A program made the translations under genes and the position numbers. From the NCBI GenBank assembly GCA_014727925.1, contig WJMN01000037.1:1-36592 (forward strand): a stretch of DNA of 36,592 bases, read 5' to 3'. This document shows, in pieces, positions 7,126 to 15,800 of this stretch (positions within the stretch are counted from its first letter, which is position 1; every line of letters begins with the position of its first letter). The notes under the pieces are model-generated. The model was not told the DNA's origin. It did no database searches and saw nothing but the letters and a program-made list of their open reading frames with translations. This stretch comes from Microcaldota archaeon. GTDB taxonomy: Archaea; Micrarchaeota; Micrarchaeia; Anstonellales; Bilamarchaeaceae.

Positions 7126-9248
7126 TTCCCCAAGAGCTTTTCTGCAATTAGCCGGCCACTCTCCTTGTTTAGAAAACGGTTATCGTTTCCGCACATCGGA
7201 TCTAAAATGCACCTGGGGCATCCCTTTTCGCAGGGGCATTTCTCCAGGCGATTCCTGCTCATTTTAACAATTTTCTCAAACTTTCCGAAAACCACCTGAG
7301 TAACACCGTTTCCATCCTCAACAGAATCATAAACATACATTCTTCCTGAGGGATAGGAAATTCCTCCAAGCTCCTTGGGGTCTGCTCCGGTAATTGCGGG
7401 CATCATGGAGATGGAAACGTGCTCAAATGCATGCAGTCCGTCTCCGAACTCAGGAACATCATATACAAAATCCTCCAGGTCCAGCCAGAGCGCATAAGTA
7501 TCATACTCATAAATATAGGGGGTTTCAAAGGTGTGCTCTGCAATTTTTGTGCTGCCAAACATATCTTTTACAATGAATCCGTACACTTCCTCGGTTATGT
7601 GCACTTTCCCAAAGGAAAGTGTATGACCCAGGCATTCGCGGGAAGCAAGCTCCTGCACAACCTCTGCACTCTTGTTGCTGAGGGCGGAGGTGTACTCCTC
7701 CACCTGCCCGTGCATCTGCTCAACCCAGGCCTCCATCTTGTCCAGGTCCAGTTTTTGTGATAGATAGGGGTGGCCTCCGTGCAGATAAATTGCCCCCTCA
7801 AAAAGCTCCTTTATTGCCATTCCTATTCCCCTTTCCCCAAGGTGCCTGCCTGTTTCAGAATTGTAGATTTTTACCGAAGTGCCTGCAGAGCGGAGGTTTA
7901 TGCTGCGGGCGCGCTTTGAGCCCTCCCGGGTAATGCTGTAGAAATTGCCCCATTTTTTCACGAGCTCTTCCTCTTCAAGAGAATCGATTATTTCCAGGGT
8001 TTTGTTGTCCAGTTCCTCAGGAGAAAACATCAGGTCCTTTGCAGCAGAAAGAATGTGGAGGCGGCGAACGTTCTCGTTTTTTGGGTTTATGTAGCAGTTT
8101 TCGGGCTCCCCATGCAGATATTCGCCTGGGTTTTCAAAATAGTATTGGTCTAGGGGGCTTTCTTTTGCTACAAACACTCCATAGCCGGTCTGGCCTTTGC
8201 GGCCGCAGCGCCCTATGCGCTGGCGCACTCTGGTAATTGTACCTGGAAAACCTGCAAGAACTACCACATCCGTATTGCCCACATCTATTCCCAGCTCCAG
8301 GGCGGAAGTGGTTGCAAGATACTTTATCCTGCCCTCCTTGAAATCAGACTCTATTCTCCTGCGCTCGTCCTGGCGCAGCCCTGCCCTGTAAACTCCCAGG
8401 GGAATATTCATCCTGGAAGCCATCAGCCCCATCCGCTCAACTAGGGAATGGGAATTTCCGAATATCAGGGCTTTCCTTCCTATTTCATCCGCGATGCGCA
8501 GGGCAGCAACCGAATAGCTTTCCGGAGGAGAGATCAGGAGATGATGGAACTCTGAGCGTGGGGATGAATTGCCTTCCACAAGAACAAAATCCTCTCCACA
8601 GAGTCCTTCGGAAAATTCTTTTGCATTTCCAACTGTTGCAGAGGTTGCGATAAACTGGATATCGCGCTTGAACTTTTTTTTCATAAGTCGCTTTAGCCTC
8701 CAGAGAACATTTGAGGCATGGGCCCCAAAAATACCTGAGTATATGTGGACCTCGTCTAGAACAACATACTTGAGGTTCTCAAAGAATTTTGTAAAGAGGC
8801 GGTTGTTTAGGAGAACAAAGTGGAGCATGTCCATGTTGGAAACCAGGATTTGTGGGGGCCGGGCGCGGATTTTTTCCCTCCTTCCCTGCGGCGTGTCCCC
8901 GTCATAATTCTCTGTGCGAACCCCATATAATGCAAATTCCGAGAACCTCAGCTGCTGGTCCCTGGCAAGTGCCTTGGTTGGATATAGAAGAAGGGTGTTG
9001 TCCCCATTTATTGCAGACTCAACTGCAGGAACCAGGAAAACCTCGCTTTTCCCCCCTGCTGTTGGGGCCACAACCACTACGTTCTTCCCCTGCTTTACAT
9101 ATTCTATTCCATCTGCCTGGTGGCGGTAGAGATGGGTTATTCCCCTTCCTGAAAACACATTTTTTATTATTGGGGAAAGAAAATAATTTGCATACTGGGC
9201 TTCGCGGGCAGGCGCAATTTCTTCCACCGGGTTGTATTCTTCAAGCAT
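7122..9248 (-). CDS. DEAD/DEAH-box helicase with C-terminal cysteine cluster (Hrq1/MrfA-like, DUF1998)
   Basis: A 708-residue superfamily 2 helicase. Motif I is APTAGGKSE (residues 61-69), motif II is the DEVH box in VVLDEVHIY (about 165-168), motif III is ATSAT (about 201-205), and motif VI is QRIGRCGRKGQ. The C-terminal part ends with CPCEKGCPRC and a further cysteine in DPMCGN, the zinc-binding cluster typical of the DUF1998 domain in Hrq1 and MrfA. Those relatives are 3'-5' DNA helicases in repair of crosslinks or bulky lesions; the same job here is inference. It starts 5 bp after the gltX stop codon, so the two genes probably share a transcript. The family is often longer at the N terminus; here motif I starts within 61 residues and no N-terminal domain is present. 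Confidence 0.88.
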   Translation of the reverse strand: MLEEYNPVEEIAPAREAQYANYFLSPIIKNVFSGRGITHLYRHQADGIEYVKQGKNVVVVAPTAGGKSEVFLVPAVESAINGDNTLLLYPTKALARDQQLRFSEFALYGVRTENYDGDTPQGRREKIRARPPQILVSNMDMLHFVLLNNRLFTKFFENLKYVVLDEVHIYSGIFGAHASNVLWRLKRLMKKKFKRDIQFIATSATVGNAKEFSEGLCGEDFVLVEGNSSPRSEFHHLLISPPESYSVAALRIADEIGRKALIFGNSHSLVERMGLMASRMNIPLGVYRAGLRQDERRRIESDFKEGRIKYLATTSALELGIDVGNTDVVVLAGFPGTITRVRQRIGRCGRKGQTGYGVFVAKESPLDQYYFENPGEYLHGEPENCYINPKNENVRRLHILSAAKDLMFSPEELDNKTLEIIDSLEEEELVKKWGNFYSITREGSKRARSINLRSAGTSVKIYNSETGRHLGERGIGMAIKELFEGAIYLHGGHPYLSQKLDLDKMEAWVEQMHGQVEEYTSALSNKSAEVVQELASRECLGHTLSFGKVHITEEVYGFIVKDMFGSTKIAEHTFETPYIYEYDTYALWLDLEDFVYDVPEFGDGLHAFEHVSISMMPAITGADPKELGGISYPSGRMYVYDSVEDGNGVTQVVFGKFEKIVKMSRNRLEKCPCEKGCPRCILDPMCGNDNRFLNKESGRLIAEKLLGN

Positions 9249-9253
9249 AATAA

Positions 9254-10930
9254 TCAGCAGGAATAGATGAAGCGGAGGGGTTCTTTTGAATCCAGCCTGC
9301 AGAATCCATACCTCTCAAATTGAACCATGGCACCAGGCTCCAGCCCAAGCACTGCCTTTTCCGCATATCCCTTTTCAACATCCATGCTCTCGGGGTTGTA
9401 TTCTCCATTGAGGAAAAGGTCCCCGGGTTTCCATATCTCGCAGGCAAGTGGCTCGGAAACCCACTGGAGCTTTTTTCCTTCCCTGAGCTCTTCTCCAGCA
9501 TATCCGGCCTTTAATTCGTCCATATTCTCAATTATCCGCACGTTGTAAAGGTCCTTGAGCCGAAAGACCTCGCCTTCCTTCATTCCTTCTATTTCTGCGC
9601 GGGGAAGATAGAAAGTTTCGCTTACTGGGTATTCTCTGTGTTCATCCTTGTTTGGGTGCACCTTCATTTTTGCGGTGCGCTTTGGGGCGCCCTCAACCAT
9701 AACCTTCACCGGGTTGGGCACGAAAAAGTAATGCGGGGCAACCGGGTCCAGGAGCTTGCGGTTCTCAGTAAGAAGCCTGGACCAGCCCGGCTCGCTCTCG
9801 CTTTTCTTGAGCCCAAAAGAGAGTACGAAGTTCCGGATTGCATCGGGGAGGATTCCCCTGCGCCTAAGGCCCCGGAGCGTTGGAAGGCGGGGGTCATCCC
9901 ATCCGTGGACCAGCCCCCCCTTAACAAGAGGGATTATATGGCGCTTGCCCACTTTTGTGTTTTTTATAGAGAGCCTGGCAAACTCAACAAGCTCAGGCTC
10001 CCTGAGCCCCAGGTCCCGGAGGATTGCAAAATATAGGGGTTTCCGGAGCTCATACTCCTTTGTGCGCAATGCATGGGTAACCCCCTCAGTTGAATCCATT
10101 ATGGGGCCTGCAAAATCATAGGAGGGCCAGACGCGAAACTGCTCGCCCTGCCTGTAGTGCGCAAAAAGGATTATGCGAAACAGGGTAGGATCGCGCAGCG
10201 CAGTATTTGCAGATGCAAGGTCCCCCATATAGCGCAAAACTGCTTCTCCCCCTCCATAACTGCCTTCTAGCATCTTTTTCCAGCGGGACTTTTGCTCTTC
10301 GGGGATGAGGGCGCGGCAGGCGCAGGGCCTTCCATGCTCCCTGCCCTCCTTAACTTTTTCAGAGGGGCAGGTGCACACGTATGCTTTTCCTGCCGCAATC
10401 AGATTTTCCGCATAAGAATAGAATTTCTCCATGTTATCTGAAGTGTAGGTTGGTTCGCCGTCACAGGAAATCCCGAGCCACTCCAGCCCCTCTTTTATTG
10501 CATCCACGTATTCGGGCTTTTCCTTTTCCGGATTTGTATCATCAAAGCGGAGGAGCATCCTTCCTCCGTATCTCTTTGCAAGCTCATAATCAAGGAAAGC
10601 TGCTTTTGCATGCCCTATGTGCGGGTATCCTGAAGGTTCGGGAGGGAAGCGCGTAACAACCTTCCCCTCCTCTGCATTGGGGATCACCAGCCCCCTCTCC
10701 TCCTTCTTTTTCTCCTCAAAAGTGTATTTTGAAAGCTCTTCTTCCAATTCTTCTTCTGAAAGCGCATTCACCTCTTCACAAATGCGGGCGGCCTCGCCCA
10801 TTGTTGTTTTCATGTCTTTTTTTGCATCAGGAAAGTCTGCAATCACCTTTCCCACTATGGATCTGGGGTTGGTGGCTCCATACTGCTTCCTGTTTCTGAG
10901 CGCGTGTTTTCGGATAATTTCGGTGAGCAT
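9254..10930 (-). CDS. gltX: Glutamyl-tRNA synthetase, archaeal type
   Basis: A 558-residue class I synthetase that charges tRNA-Glu. In archaea it is usually non-discriminating when GatCAB or GatDE is present, which cannot be seen here. It has an N-terminal helical region (1-80), FPPEPSGYPHIGHAKAA with the HIGH signature (104-107), a Cys pair CTC and a second pair CAC (about 186-205) that could bind zinc, HGWDDPRLPTL, and a KMSKS-like loop read as SIKNTKVGKRH (321-331). The beta-barrel anticodon-binding C-terminal half identifies the archaeal/eukaryotic GlnRS-like branch. The loop has Gly where Ser is usual (VGKR, not VSKR or MSKR). The transcript likely begins at the ATG itself, because a TTTTTAAG box is centred 26-28 nt upstream. 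The helicase follows. Confidence 0.95.
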   Translation of the reverse strand: MLTEIIRKHALRNRKQYGATNPRSIVGKVIADFPDAKKDMKTTMGEAARICEEVNALSEEELEEELSKYTFEEKKKEERGLVIPNAEEGKVVTRFPPEPSGYPHIGHAKAAFLDYELAKRYGGRMLLRFDDTNPEKEKPEYVDAIKEGLEWLGISCDGEPTYTSDNMEKFYSYAENLIAAGKAYVCTCPSEKVKEGREHGRPCACRALIPEEQKSRWKKMLEGSYGGGEAVLRYMGDLASANTALRDPTLFRIILFAHYRQGEQFRVWPSYDFAGPIMDSTEGVTHALRTKEYELRKPLYFAILRDLGLREPELVEFARLSIKNTKVGKRHIIPLVKGGLVHGWDDPRLPTLRGLRRRGILPDAIRNFVLSFGLKKSESEPGWSRLLTENRKLLDPVAPHYFFVPNPVKVMVEGAPKRTAKMKVHPNKDEHREYPVSETFYLPRAEIEGMKEGEVFRLKDLYNVRIIENMDELKAGYAGEELREGKKLQWVSEPLACEIWKPGDLFLNGEYNPESMDVEKGYAEKAVLGLEPGAMVQFERYGFCRLDSKEPLRFIYSC

Positions 10931-10953
10931 GAGGAGGATTTAGCTATAAATCA

Positions 10954-10963
10954 CTTAAAAAGG
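10954..10963. promoter_or_regulatory. TATA-like box of gltX, possibly bidirectional
   Basis: The minus strand reads CCTTTTTAAG, about 28 nt upstream of the gltX ATG; the same string occurs upstream of tRNA-Pro. Read on the plus strand (CTTAAAAAGG), the box would start a transcript near 10983, exactly where a GC-rich hairpin begins. Confidence 0.55.
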
Positions 10964-10979
10964 TAAGGGGAGTGGCTTT

Positions 10980-11076
10980 CCGGTGCGTGCGCGACAGCGG
11001 CACCTAGCGCACCGGGAAAACATTGGCGTTCCGGTATTGCAGAAAACAAAAAGACTAGCCTAACACGGTGTTTTTT
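10980..11076 (+). ncRNA. Candidate small structured RNA (unproven)
   Basis: A strikingly GC-rich patch holds a perfect 8-bp inverted repeat, CCGGTGCG at 10980-10987 and CGCACCGG at 11008-11015, around a 20-nt GC-rich loop. A TATA-like box sits at the right distance upstream (10954-10963). About 60 nt further on, ACAC-GG-TGT followed by a run of six T residues (11070-11076) could end a transcript. No open reading frame or known RNA family is recognisable. A guide RNA such as an H/ACA type is possible but I could not fit one. This is a structural candidate only. Confidence 0.3.
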
Positions 11077-11173
11077 GACAATCCTGGACACATACCCAAG
11101 AAAAGAAATCGAAGTTTTATCAGGGTTTTCTCAGAATTTTGCTCCGGAGTATGAGGGATATAAAAGTTGAATT

Positions 11174-11245
11174 GGGACCGCCGAGATTCGAACTCAGATA
11201 ACAAGCACCCGAAGCTTGCAGCTTACCAGGTTGGCTCACGGTCCC
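11174..11245 (-). tRNA. tRNA-Pro (anticodon CGG)
   Basis: The minus strand folds as a full tRNA. The acceptor stem is GGGACCG with CGGTCCC, the D arm is AGCC...AGCT, and the anticodon stem CAAGC/GCTTG encloses loop TTCGGGT, giving anticodon CGG with G at position 37. The T arm is CTGAG-TTCGAAT-CTCGG. It decodes CCG proline codons. There is no intron and the CCA end is not encoded, as in many archaea. A CCTTTTTAAG box lies about 37 nt upstream of the first base, consistent with a short leader removed by RNase P. Confidence 0.95.
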
Positions 11246-11277
11246 GAATTTTATGGAAAGAATTTGTGAATGAACTG

Positions 11278-11287
11278 CTTAAAAAGG
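11278..11287 (-). promoter_or_regulatory. TATA-like box of tRNA-Pro
   Basis: The minus strand reads CCTTTTTAAG, the same 10-mer as in the gltX promoter. It is centred 37 nt before the mature tRNA 5' end. Confidence 0.5.
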
Positions 11288-11455
11288 CTACTGTATTACC
11301 CAAAATAATATGTCATACTCGTTTTTCTTTGGGAGAACCGAACCTTTCTCCGTGGGATTTGCTCACGGGAAGAAATCGAATCGGGAACGATGTTCACGAG
11401 AAGAAAGTGAAGCTTTCTCAGAGATTTCTCAGATTTTTGAAAAAGAAAGGGACGA

Positions 11456-11475
11456 CAGGTTGGCTCACGGTCCCG
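11456..11475 (-). repeat. Second copy of the tRNA-Pro 5' end (tRNA fragment)
   Basis: CAGGTTGGCTCACGGTCCCG occurs at 11227-11246, where it is the start of tRNA-Pro plus one flanking base, and again identically at 11456-11475. The second copy holds tRNA positions 1-19 on the same strand. The sequence beyond it does not continue as a tRNA. It could be the scar of a lost tRNA copy, of a rearrangement, or of an element that used the tRNA. Confidence 0.7.
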
Positions 11476-11576
11476 GAAAAGATGAAAAAAATTAAGGTTG
11501 TAGTCCTTATAAAGGATATAGTTATCGGCCTTGGCAGATGATGGGCACGCACAATCAAATTGCCAAGCAAAATGAA

Positions 11577-11584
11577 TTTATATG
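11577..11584 (+). promoter_or_regulatory. TATA-like box of the 11605 gene
   Basis: The stretch tttatatg is centred about 25 nt before ATG 11605 and so selects that codon over the longer ORF start at 11560, which lies upstream of the box. Confidence 0.5.
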
Positions 11585-11604
11585 GGTTCCACCTAAATCT
11601 GATT

Positions 11605-12573
11605 ATGCAAGGCAGAGCTGATATGAATATCCGGGGAAGTCCCAGGAGAGTTGGCGGCCAGGACACACCTCACAGGATACATGAGGATATTCTTTTTGCA
11701 AGGGGCAATGCTCCTTCTGAGAGGATAAGTGGCAGGGACCTAGAAAAGGGAAGAAAGCTGCTTTCTAATTTATCAAAAATAAAATATAAAATGAGAGAAA
11801 GAGCCAGGATTGCCTACCTTAATCCTGAAAAAGAAGAGACGGAAATGAAAAAGCTGGCATACGGACTTGCAGTGCTTGATTTTGTTGAAGCAGTAAACAA
11901 GCACGCAGAAAAATCAACCGAGGCAACTTCAGGAGACTATGAGATATTCTGCAATTCTGTTGCCATCTTCACAGATTTTCTGAAAGATAAATATTTTTCC
12001 GCAGAATTTGATAAAATAGAGCTCGCACTTTACATGATGGAATCTGCCCTGGAAGCATGTTCAGAAATATATGGTATGGGGCCTCTCCTGTTTGAAGATA
12101 CCAGCAGGAGATACACGGAAAAGGCAAGGGAGTTTTTTGAAGATTCCAAAAAACACGATTCAGAACTGAGGGCATTTGTTGCGTTAAGGGTGAAAAAACT
12201 TGAGGAAAACCTGAAAGAAGGCAAGGGAGCCCTGAAAACCGAAATAACAGAAAAAATCCTGAAAGCTTTGGAAACCCCTGGCTCAAGAGGCGTGAAATAC
12301 CAGATAAACAACAGGAAATATGATGGGGCATCCATGCATGAGCCCACAGAAGAATTTCTGCTTTTTTCAAAGGGGGACACTGAGGAGGTACAGCTGAAAA
12401 AACTCGATTCGGCAGGAGAACATTACCTGGAGCTGCTAAAACATGAGCTTGGTTTCCTAAAAGGCATGAGGGGCAAGTTCAGGAATGAACTTCCCATAAC
12501 AGCTGCAGAAAGGGAGAACATTTCAGAGATTCGTTCAGGAAAACATGAAAAGCGGATAACCATAATTGGTTAG
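11605..12573 (+). CDS. Helical protein of unknown function
   Basis: A soluble, mostly alpha-helical protein of about 322 residues, rich in Lys and Glu, with no signal peptide or membrane helix. Residues from about 40 on read as a chain of amphipathic helices, for example KKLAYGLAVLDFVEAVNKHA and IELALYMMESALEACSEIYG. A short variable region around VKYQINNRKYDGAS may be a loop or strand pair. I do not recognise a family. It is the first of three plus-strand genes leading into the giant phosphatase-containing protein, though a separate promoter lies before the next gene. The start is the ATG 25 nt after a TATA-like box; ATG 11623 is an alternative. Confidence 0.7.
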   Translation: MQGRADMNIRGSPRRVGGQDTPHRIHEDILFARGNAPSERISGRDLEKGRKLLSNLSKIKYKMRERARIAYLNPEKEETEMKKLAYGLAVLDFVEAVNKHAEKSTEATSGDYEIFCNSVAIFTDFLKDKYFSAEFDKIELALYMMESALEACSEIYGMGPLLFEDTSRRYTEKAREFFEDSKKHDSELRAFVALRVKKLEENLKEGKGALKTEITEKILKALETPGSRGVKYQINNRKYDGASMHEPTEEFLLFSKGDTEEVQLKKLDSAGEHYLELLKHELGFLKGMRGKFRNELPITAAERENISEIRSGKHEKRITIIG

Positions 12574-12595
12574 AATGTGTTAATTTGAACTAAAG

Positions 12596-12606
12596 CTTAA
12601 ATATAT
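12596..12606 (+). promoter_or_regulatory. TATA-like box of the 86-aa gene and giant gene
   Basis: CTTAAATATAT is centred about 25 nt before ATG 12625, preceded by AAAG that could act as part of a TFB recognition element. It probably drives both 12625-12885 and the giant gene behind it. Confidence 0.55.
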
Positions 12607-12624
12607 GTACTTCGTTTTTATTTT

Positions 12625-12885
12625 ATGGGTCTCGATGACAGGATTGTGAAGCTGGACAAAAAAACAAAAAGACAGGTTGCAAAGAGCCTGAAATCAATCA
12701 ACATTGCACTGAAGCTTAATTCTGCAAAACTCAGGGGAAAAAAGGTGCCAAAAAGATTCCAGAAGCTAATGAAATGGAAAAACGAGCTTGAACGGTGGCA
12801 GCAGAATTACGGCGAGGCAAATGACCTTATGGTGATTGCAGAAGGACTTGGCGCATTCAACGAAATCTGCACACGCCTAGGGTGA
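12625..12885 (+). CDS. Small basic helical protein upstream of the giant gene
   Basis: An 86-residue Lys/Arg-rich protein (KKTKRQVAKSLKSINIAL, RGKKVPKRFQKLMKWKNELE) with predicted helices and no membrane segment. I do not recognise a family. A TATA-like box 25 nt before the ATG fits a leaderless transcript. The stop codon overlaps GGTGA, which sits as a ribosome-binding site just before the GTG of the giant gene 6 bp downstream, so the two are probably co-translated. A partner or chaperone-like role for the giant protein is a guess from that coupling. Confidence 0.7.
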   Translation: MGLDDRIVKLDKKTKRQVAKSLKSINIALKLNSAKLRGKKVPKRFQKLMKWKNELERWQQNYGEANDLMVIAEGLGAFNEICTRLG

Positions 12886-12891
12886 ATAAAG

Positions 12892-15800
12892 GTGCCTGCA
12901 AGGAAACAGAGCCGTGCAGAAGAAATCGAAGAAGTCAGCCTAGAGGCTGAAGGAGAAGCAGAAAAAAGGGCGAGGGAGCTCCGGAATTCCATACCAAACA
13001 TAGTTTCTACCAGCGACCAGGCAGTAGCAGAAGCACTTGGACAGAGAGGAGAAAGCCGGGAAGTTTCAGCAGAAATTGAAGAAACAGCAGTCGCTGCAGA
13101 AGAAGAAGCTGAAGCAGGCATTGGAGAGCTTCAGCAGATGCAGTTTAGGCAAAGCCTGGAAATGGGAGTGCATATGCTGTATGCTGATGGGAGGCAGATT
13201 AAAGAATCGGCCGGAAATGAAATTGTTCTGGGATTTGCAGAAAAAGCAAAAGATGCATATGAAGCAGAATCATACGAATTGTGCGCAAAATACCTTGCAT
13301 ATGGGGAAGCTGCAATTTACGGGGCCATGGGTGCTGCAGAAGACGGTTCAGCATTGGAAAAGATAAATAAGGAAGGCCAAGAGCTGCTGGAAAATCCCGC
13401 GCTGATGGAAAAAAAAGAGAACCTGGAGTTGCTCGCACAGGCACAGCTGGAGATACAGCTGTATTCCGCAGAAAAAACTGCTGCGGGAATTGAAAATGCG
13501 CTGGGGAGCGCGGCATTGGGCAGGAAGGAAAGGGAGTTTGTGCAAAAGCAGCTAAATAAAGCGCGGCTTGAATATATGGATGCCAGGGGGGAGCTTGCCC
13601 GGGGAAGAACAAAAAAAGCAGCAGAGCTGGCAGGCAAATGCAGCCAGAGGGCCAACGCACTTCAAAGCTATATTGAAGGAGTATATGAGCAGAAGGCCAT
13701 GGGGGCCGCCCACAGGAGAATCAGAGTAACTGTTGAAATTAGTGGTGAAAAGAAAAAAACCACCATGGGAAAAATTGTTGAGCAGCAGATTTCAAAAATG
13801 CAGGAAGCTGTTGAGAAAGCAGATGCCGAATCTGCAGGTGAGCTTCTGGGGGGAGTCAGATATTACCGCGCTTACAGCGAACTGCAGAGATTCCGGAACT
13901 CAAGCAGAGGATATGCCGGAAAGGCCGGAAGCCGCTTGGCATTTGTCGGGGAAACTGCAGAAAAGCTTATGACGAGGGGGATGTTCCCGGAAGCACTGGG
14001 TGTTCTCAATATTGGATATAATTACAAGGCAACTTTTGAGAAAAGCACATATGTGGGCTTTGCAAAAAGCAGTGAAACTCTTATTGAAGCTGAAAGAAGG
14101 ATAAGAGGGGATGCCGGCCTGAAAATATCAGAAGACAGCCTTGCCCAGGCAAGGAAGTCCCTGGGAAGGGCGATAGATTCTCTTGATCCTAAGCTGGTTG
14201 AAGAAAGGAGAAGAAAGGGGCTCCGACCCATAGATATGGAAAGGGAACTAAGGAAAGCCGGGATGCATTCGGAGATGGCCATGGGTATGGGGGCAGCACT
14301 GGAGATAAACAAGAAAAGGGCCAGGGAAACGGCAGGGAGAATTTTCCAGAAAGCAAGCAAAGAGGAAGCGGAAAAAGCAGCAGAAGAGGAAATGCCCCGC
14401 GCATATGCAAGCCTTAAAAGAATGGAGGGTGCCGCGCTCGGAGGAAAGCCTGAAGAGATGGAAACAGCATCACTCTCCTTTTCACAAAATCTTGAAGTTG
14501 AGAGGGAAGAGTGGATTGCGCGGCTTGAGCGGCCCCATGTGCTTGCTGCATTTCAGCATGGGCAGGAAACCCTAGAGAGTATAAGGGACCAGGCTGCTGA
14601 TGAAAGTAAAGGGCTTGGAAATGCTGCAGACAGCATAGAGGAATTGGCTGTTGGAAGAGAAGAAGTGGAAGGGAATGCCAGAATAGTTGCAATAAACATC
14701 AGAAAAGGTGCAAAAGCTGCTGGGGAACTGAGCAACCGCGCCGCTGATGAACTTGAAAGAGAAGGCAGGGAGGAAGCCGGATTCAGCTTTAACGGTGAAG
14801 TAGGCAGAGGGAGAATAATTTCTCCTGGGCAGGAAAAAGCAGAAGTAGAAATTATGAGGGCAGCAGTAGCAAGGCAGGAAGAGATAATGGAGGATGCTGC
14901 AGGTATTTCCCAGAGAACCTCGGGACTGGGGATTTTGAGCCAGCAGGTCATTGGGAGCCTTGCAGGCTATCGCTCAGGAAACATGAGCGCTTTCAGGGGT
15001 TCAGATATTGAAAGGGGAATGGCGCAGGTCAGGTTCAGGGGGGCTATTGCAGAATATGCACAGGCATCAAGATACCTGGCTAACTTTGGGAGCGGGGATG
15101 TGCAGCTCGGCAAGGACATGAAAAATGCACATGATAACCTAGGTGACGGGCTGGAGGATGAAGCAGCTGCAGTCTCGCTTATGACTGGTGAGATGGTAGG
15201 CCATGAGCATGGTGAGGAAGTAAGGCAAAGGATAGAGGGAATATATGTGGGCCCGAGGCTTGCAGAATTTGAAATAAGCACAGGCATGCGGGAAGCAGAA
15301 GAAGGAGAGGGGCTTAGGGTGAGGCGGGAAATTGTAGCGAGTTCTTTAGTGAAGCAGCAGGCAATTGCGGGAACTCATGCTTTTGTTGGAAACGAAGGAA
15401 AAAGAATCTGGAAAATGGTGGAGAACACGGAAAGGATAAAGGATGGGAAAACAAGTGGAGTGGAGCAGCGGATTGCCCTTTCGGAAGTCAGAGTCCAGTC
15501 AGATGAAATGGATTTTGACAGGGAACAGGCCGCCACTATAGAAGGCGGTGTGCATTTCCTTAAAGCGTTTGTGCCGGTTGTTGGCCAGGCCTTTATCGCA
15601 ACAGATGTGCTGCATGGGGCTTCAAATGAAATTGAAATGGCAGGAGAAGTGAGCTGGGGGACTGTAGGGATGGGGGCACTCGTTGCAGCCCCCTATGTAG
15701 GCAAGGGGGCCCAGATGTTCCGGGCATCCCATGGAATCCAGAGGGCAATAGGTTTTGCCCATACAGGATTGGTTATAGGGATGACCGGGCATGGGGCATA

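Larger units (their letters stand above)
11246..11604. other. Non-coding stretch between tRNA-Pro and the 11605 gene
   Basis: This stretch contains the tRNA promoter, the duplicated tRNA 5' fragment and short recurrent strings (TTCTCAGA, AAGAAATCGA) that also occur just downstream of the tRNA at 11104-11135. The track ORF 11167-11541 runs through the tRNA and is not convincing. The only other element I see is the TATA-like box at 11577-11584. Confidence 0.5.

Noticed and set aside
11227-11475. Integrated virus or plasmid bounded by the tRNA repeat
   Set aside because: Only about 210 bp lie between the two copies and no integrase or viral gene is visible. The repeat is reported only as a remnant.
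11100-11480. CRISPR-like array near the tRNA
   Set aside because: Short strings such as TTCTCAGA recur, but they are few, irregularly spaced and not of repeat-spacer form; no cas gene is present.
11167-11541. 124-aa plus-strand ORF over the tRNA region
   Set aside because: It runs through the whole tRNA-Pro gene and the duplicated fragment. Its product looks random and no promoter lies before it.
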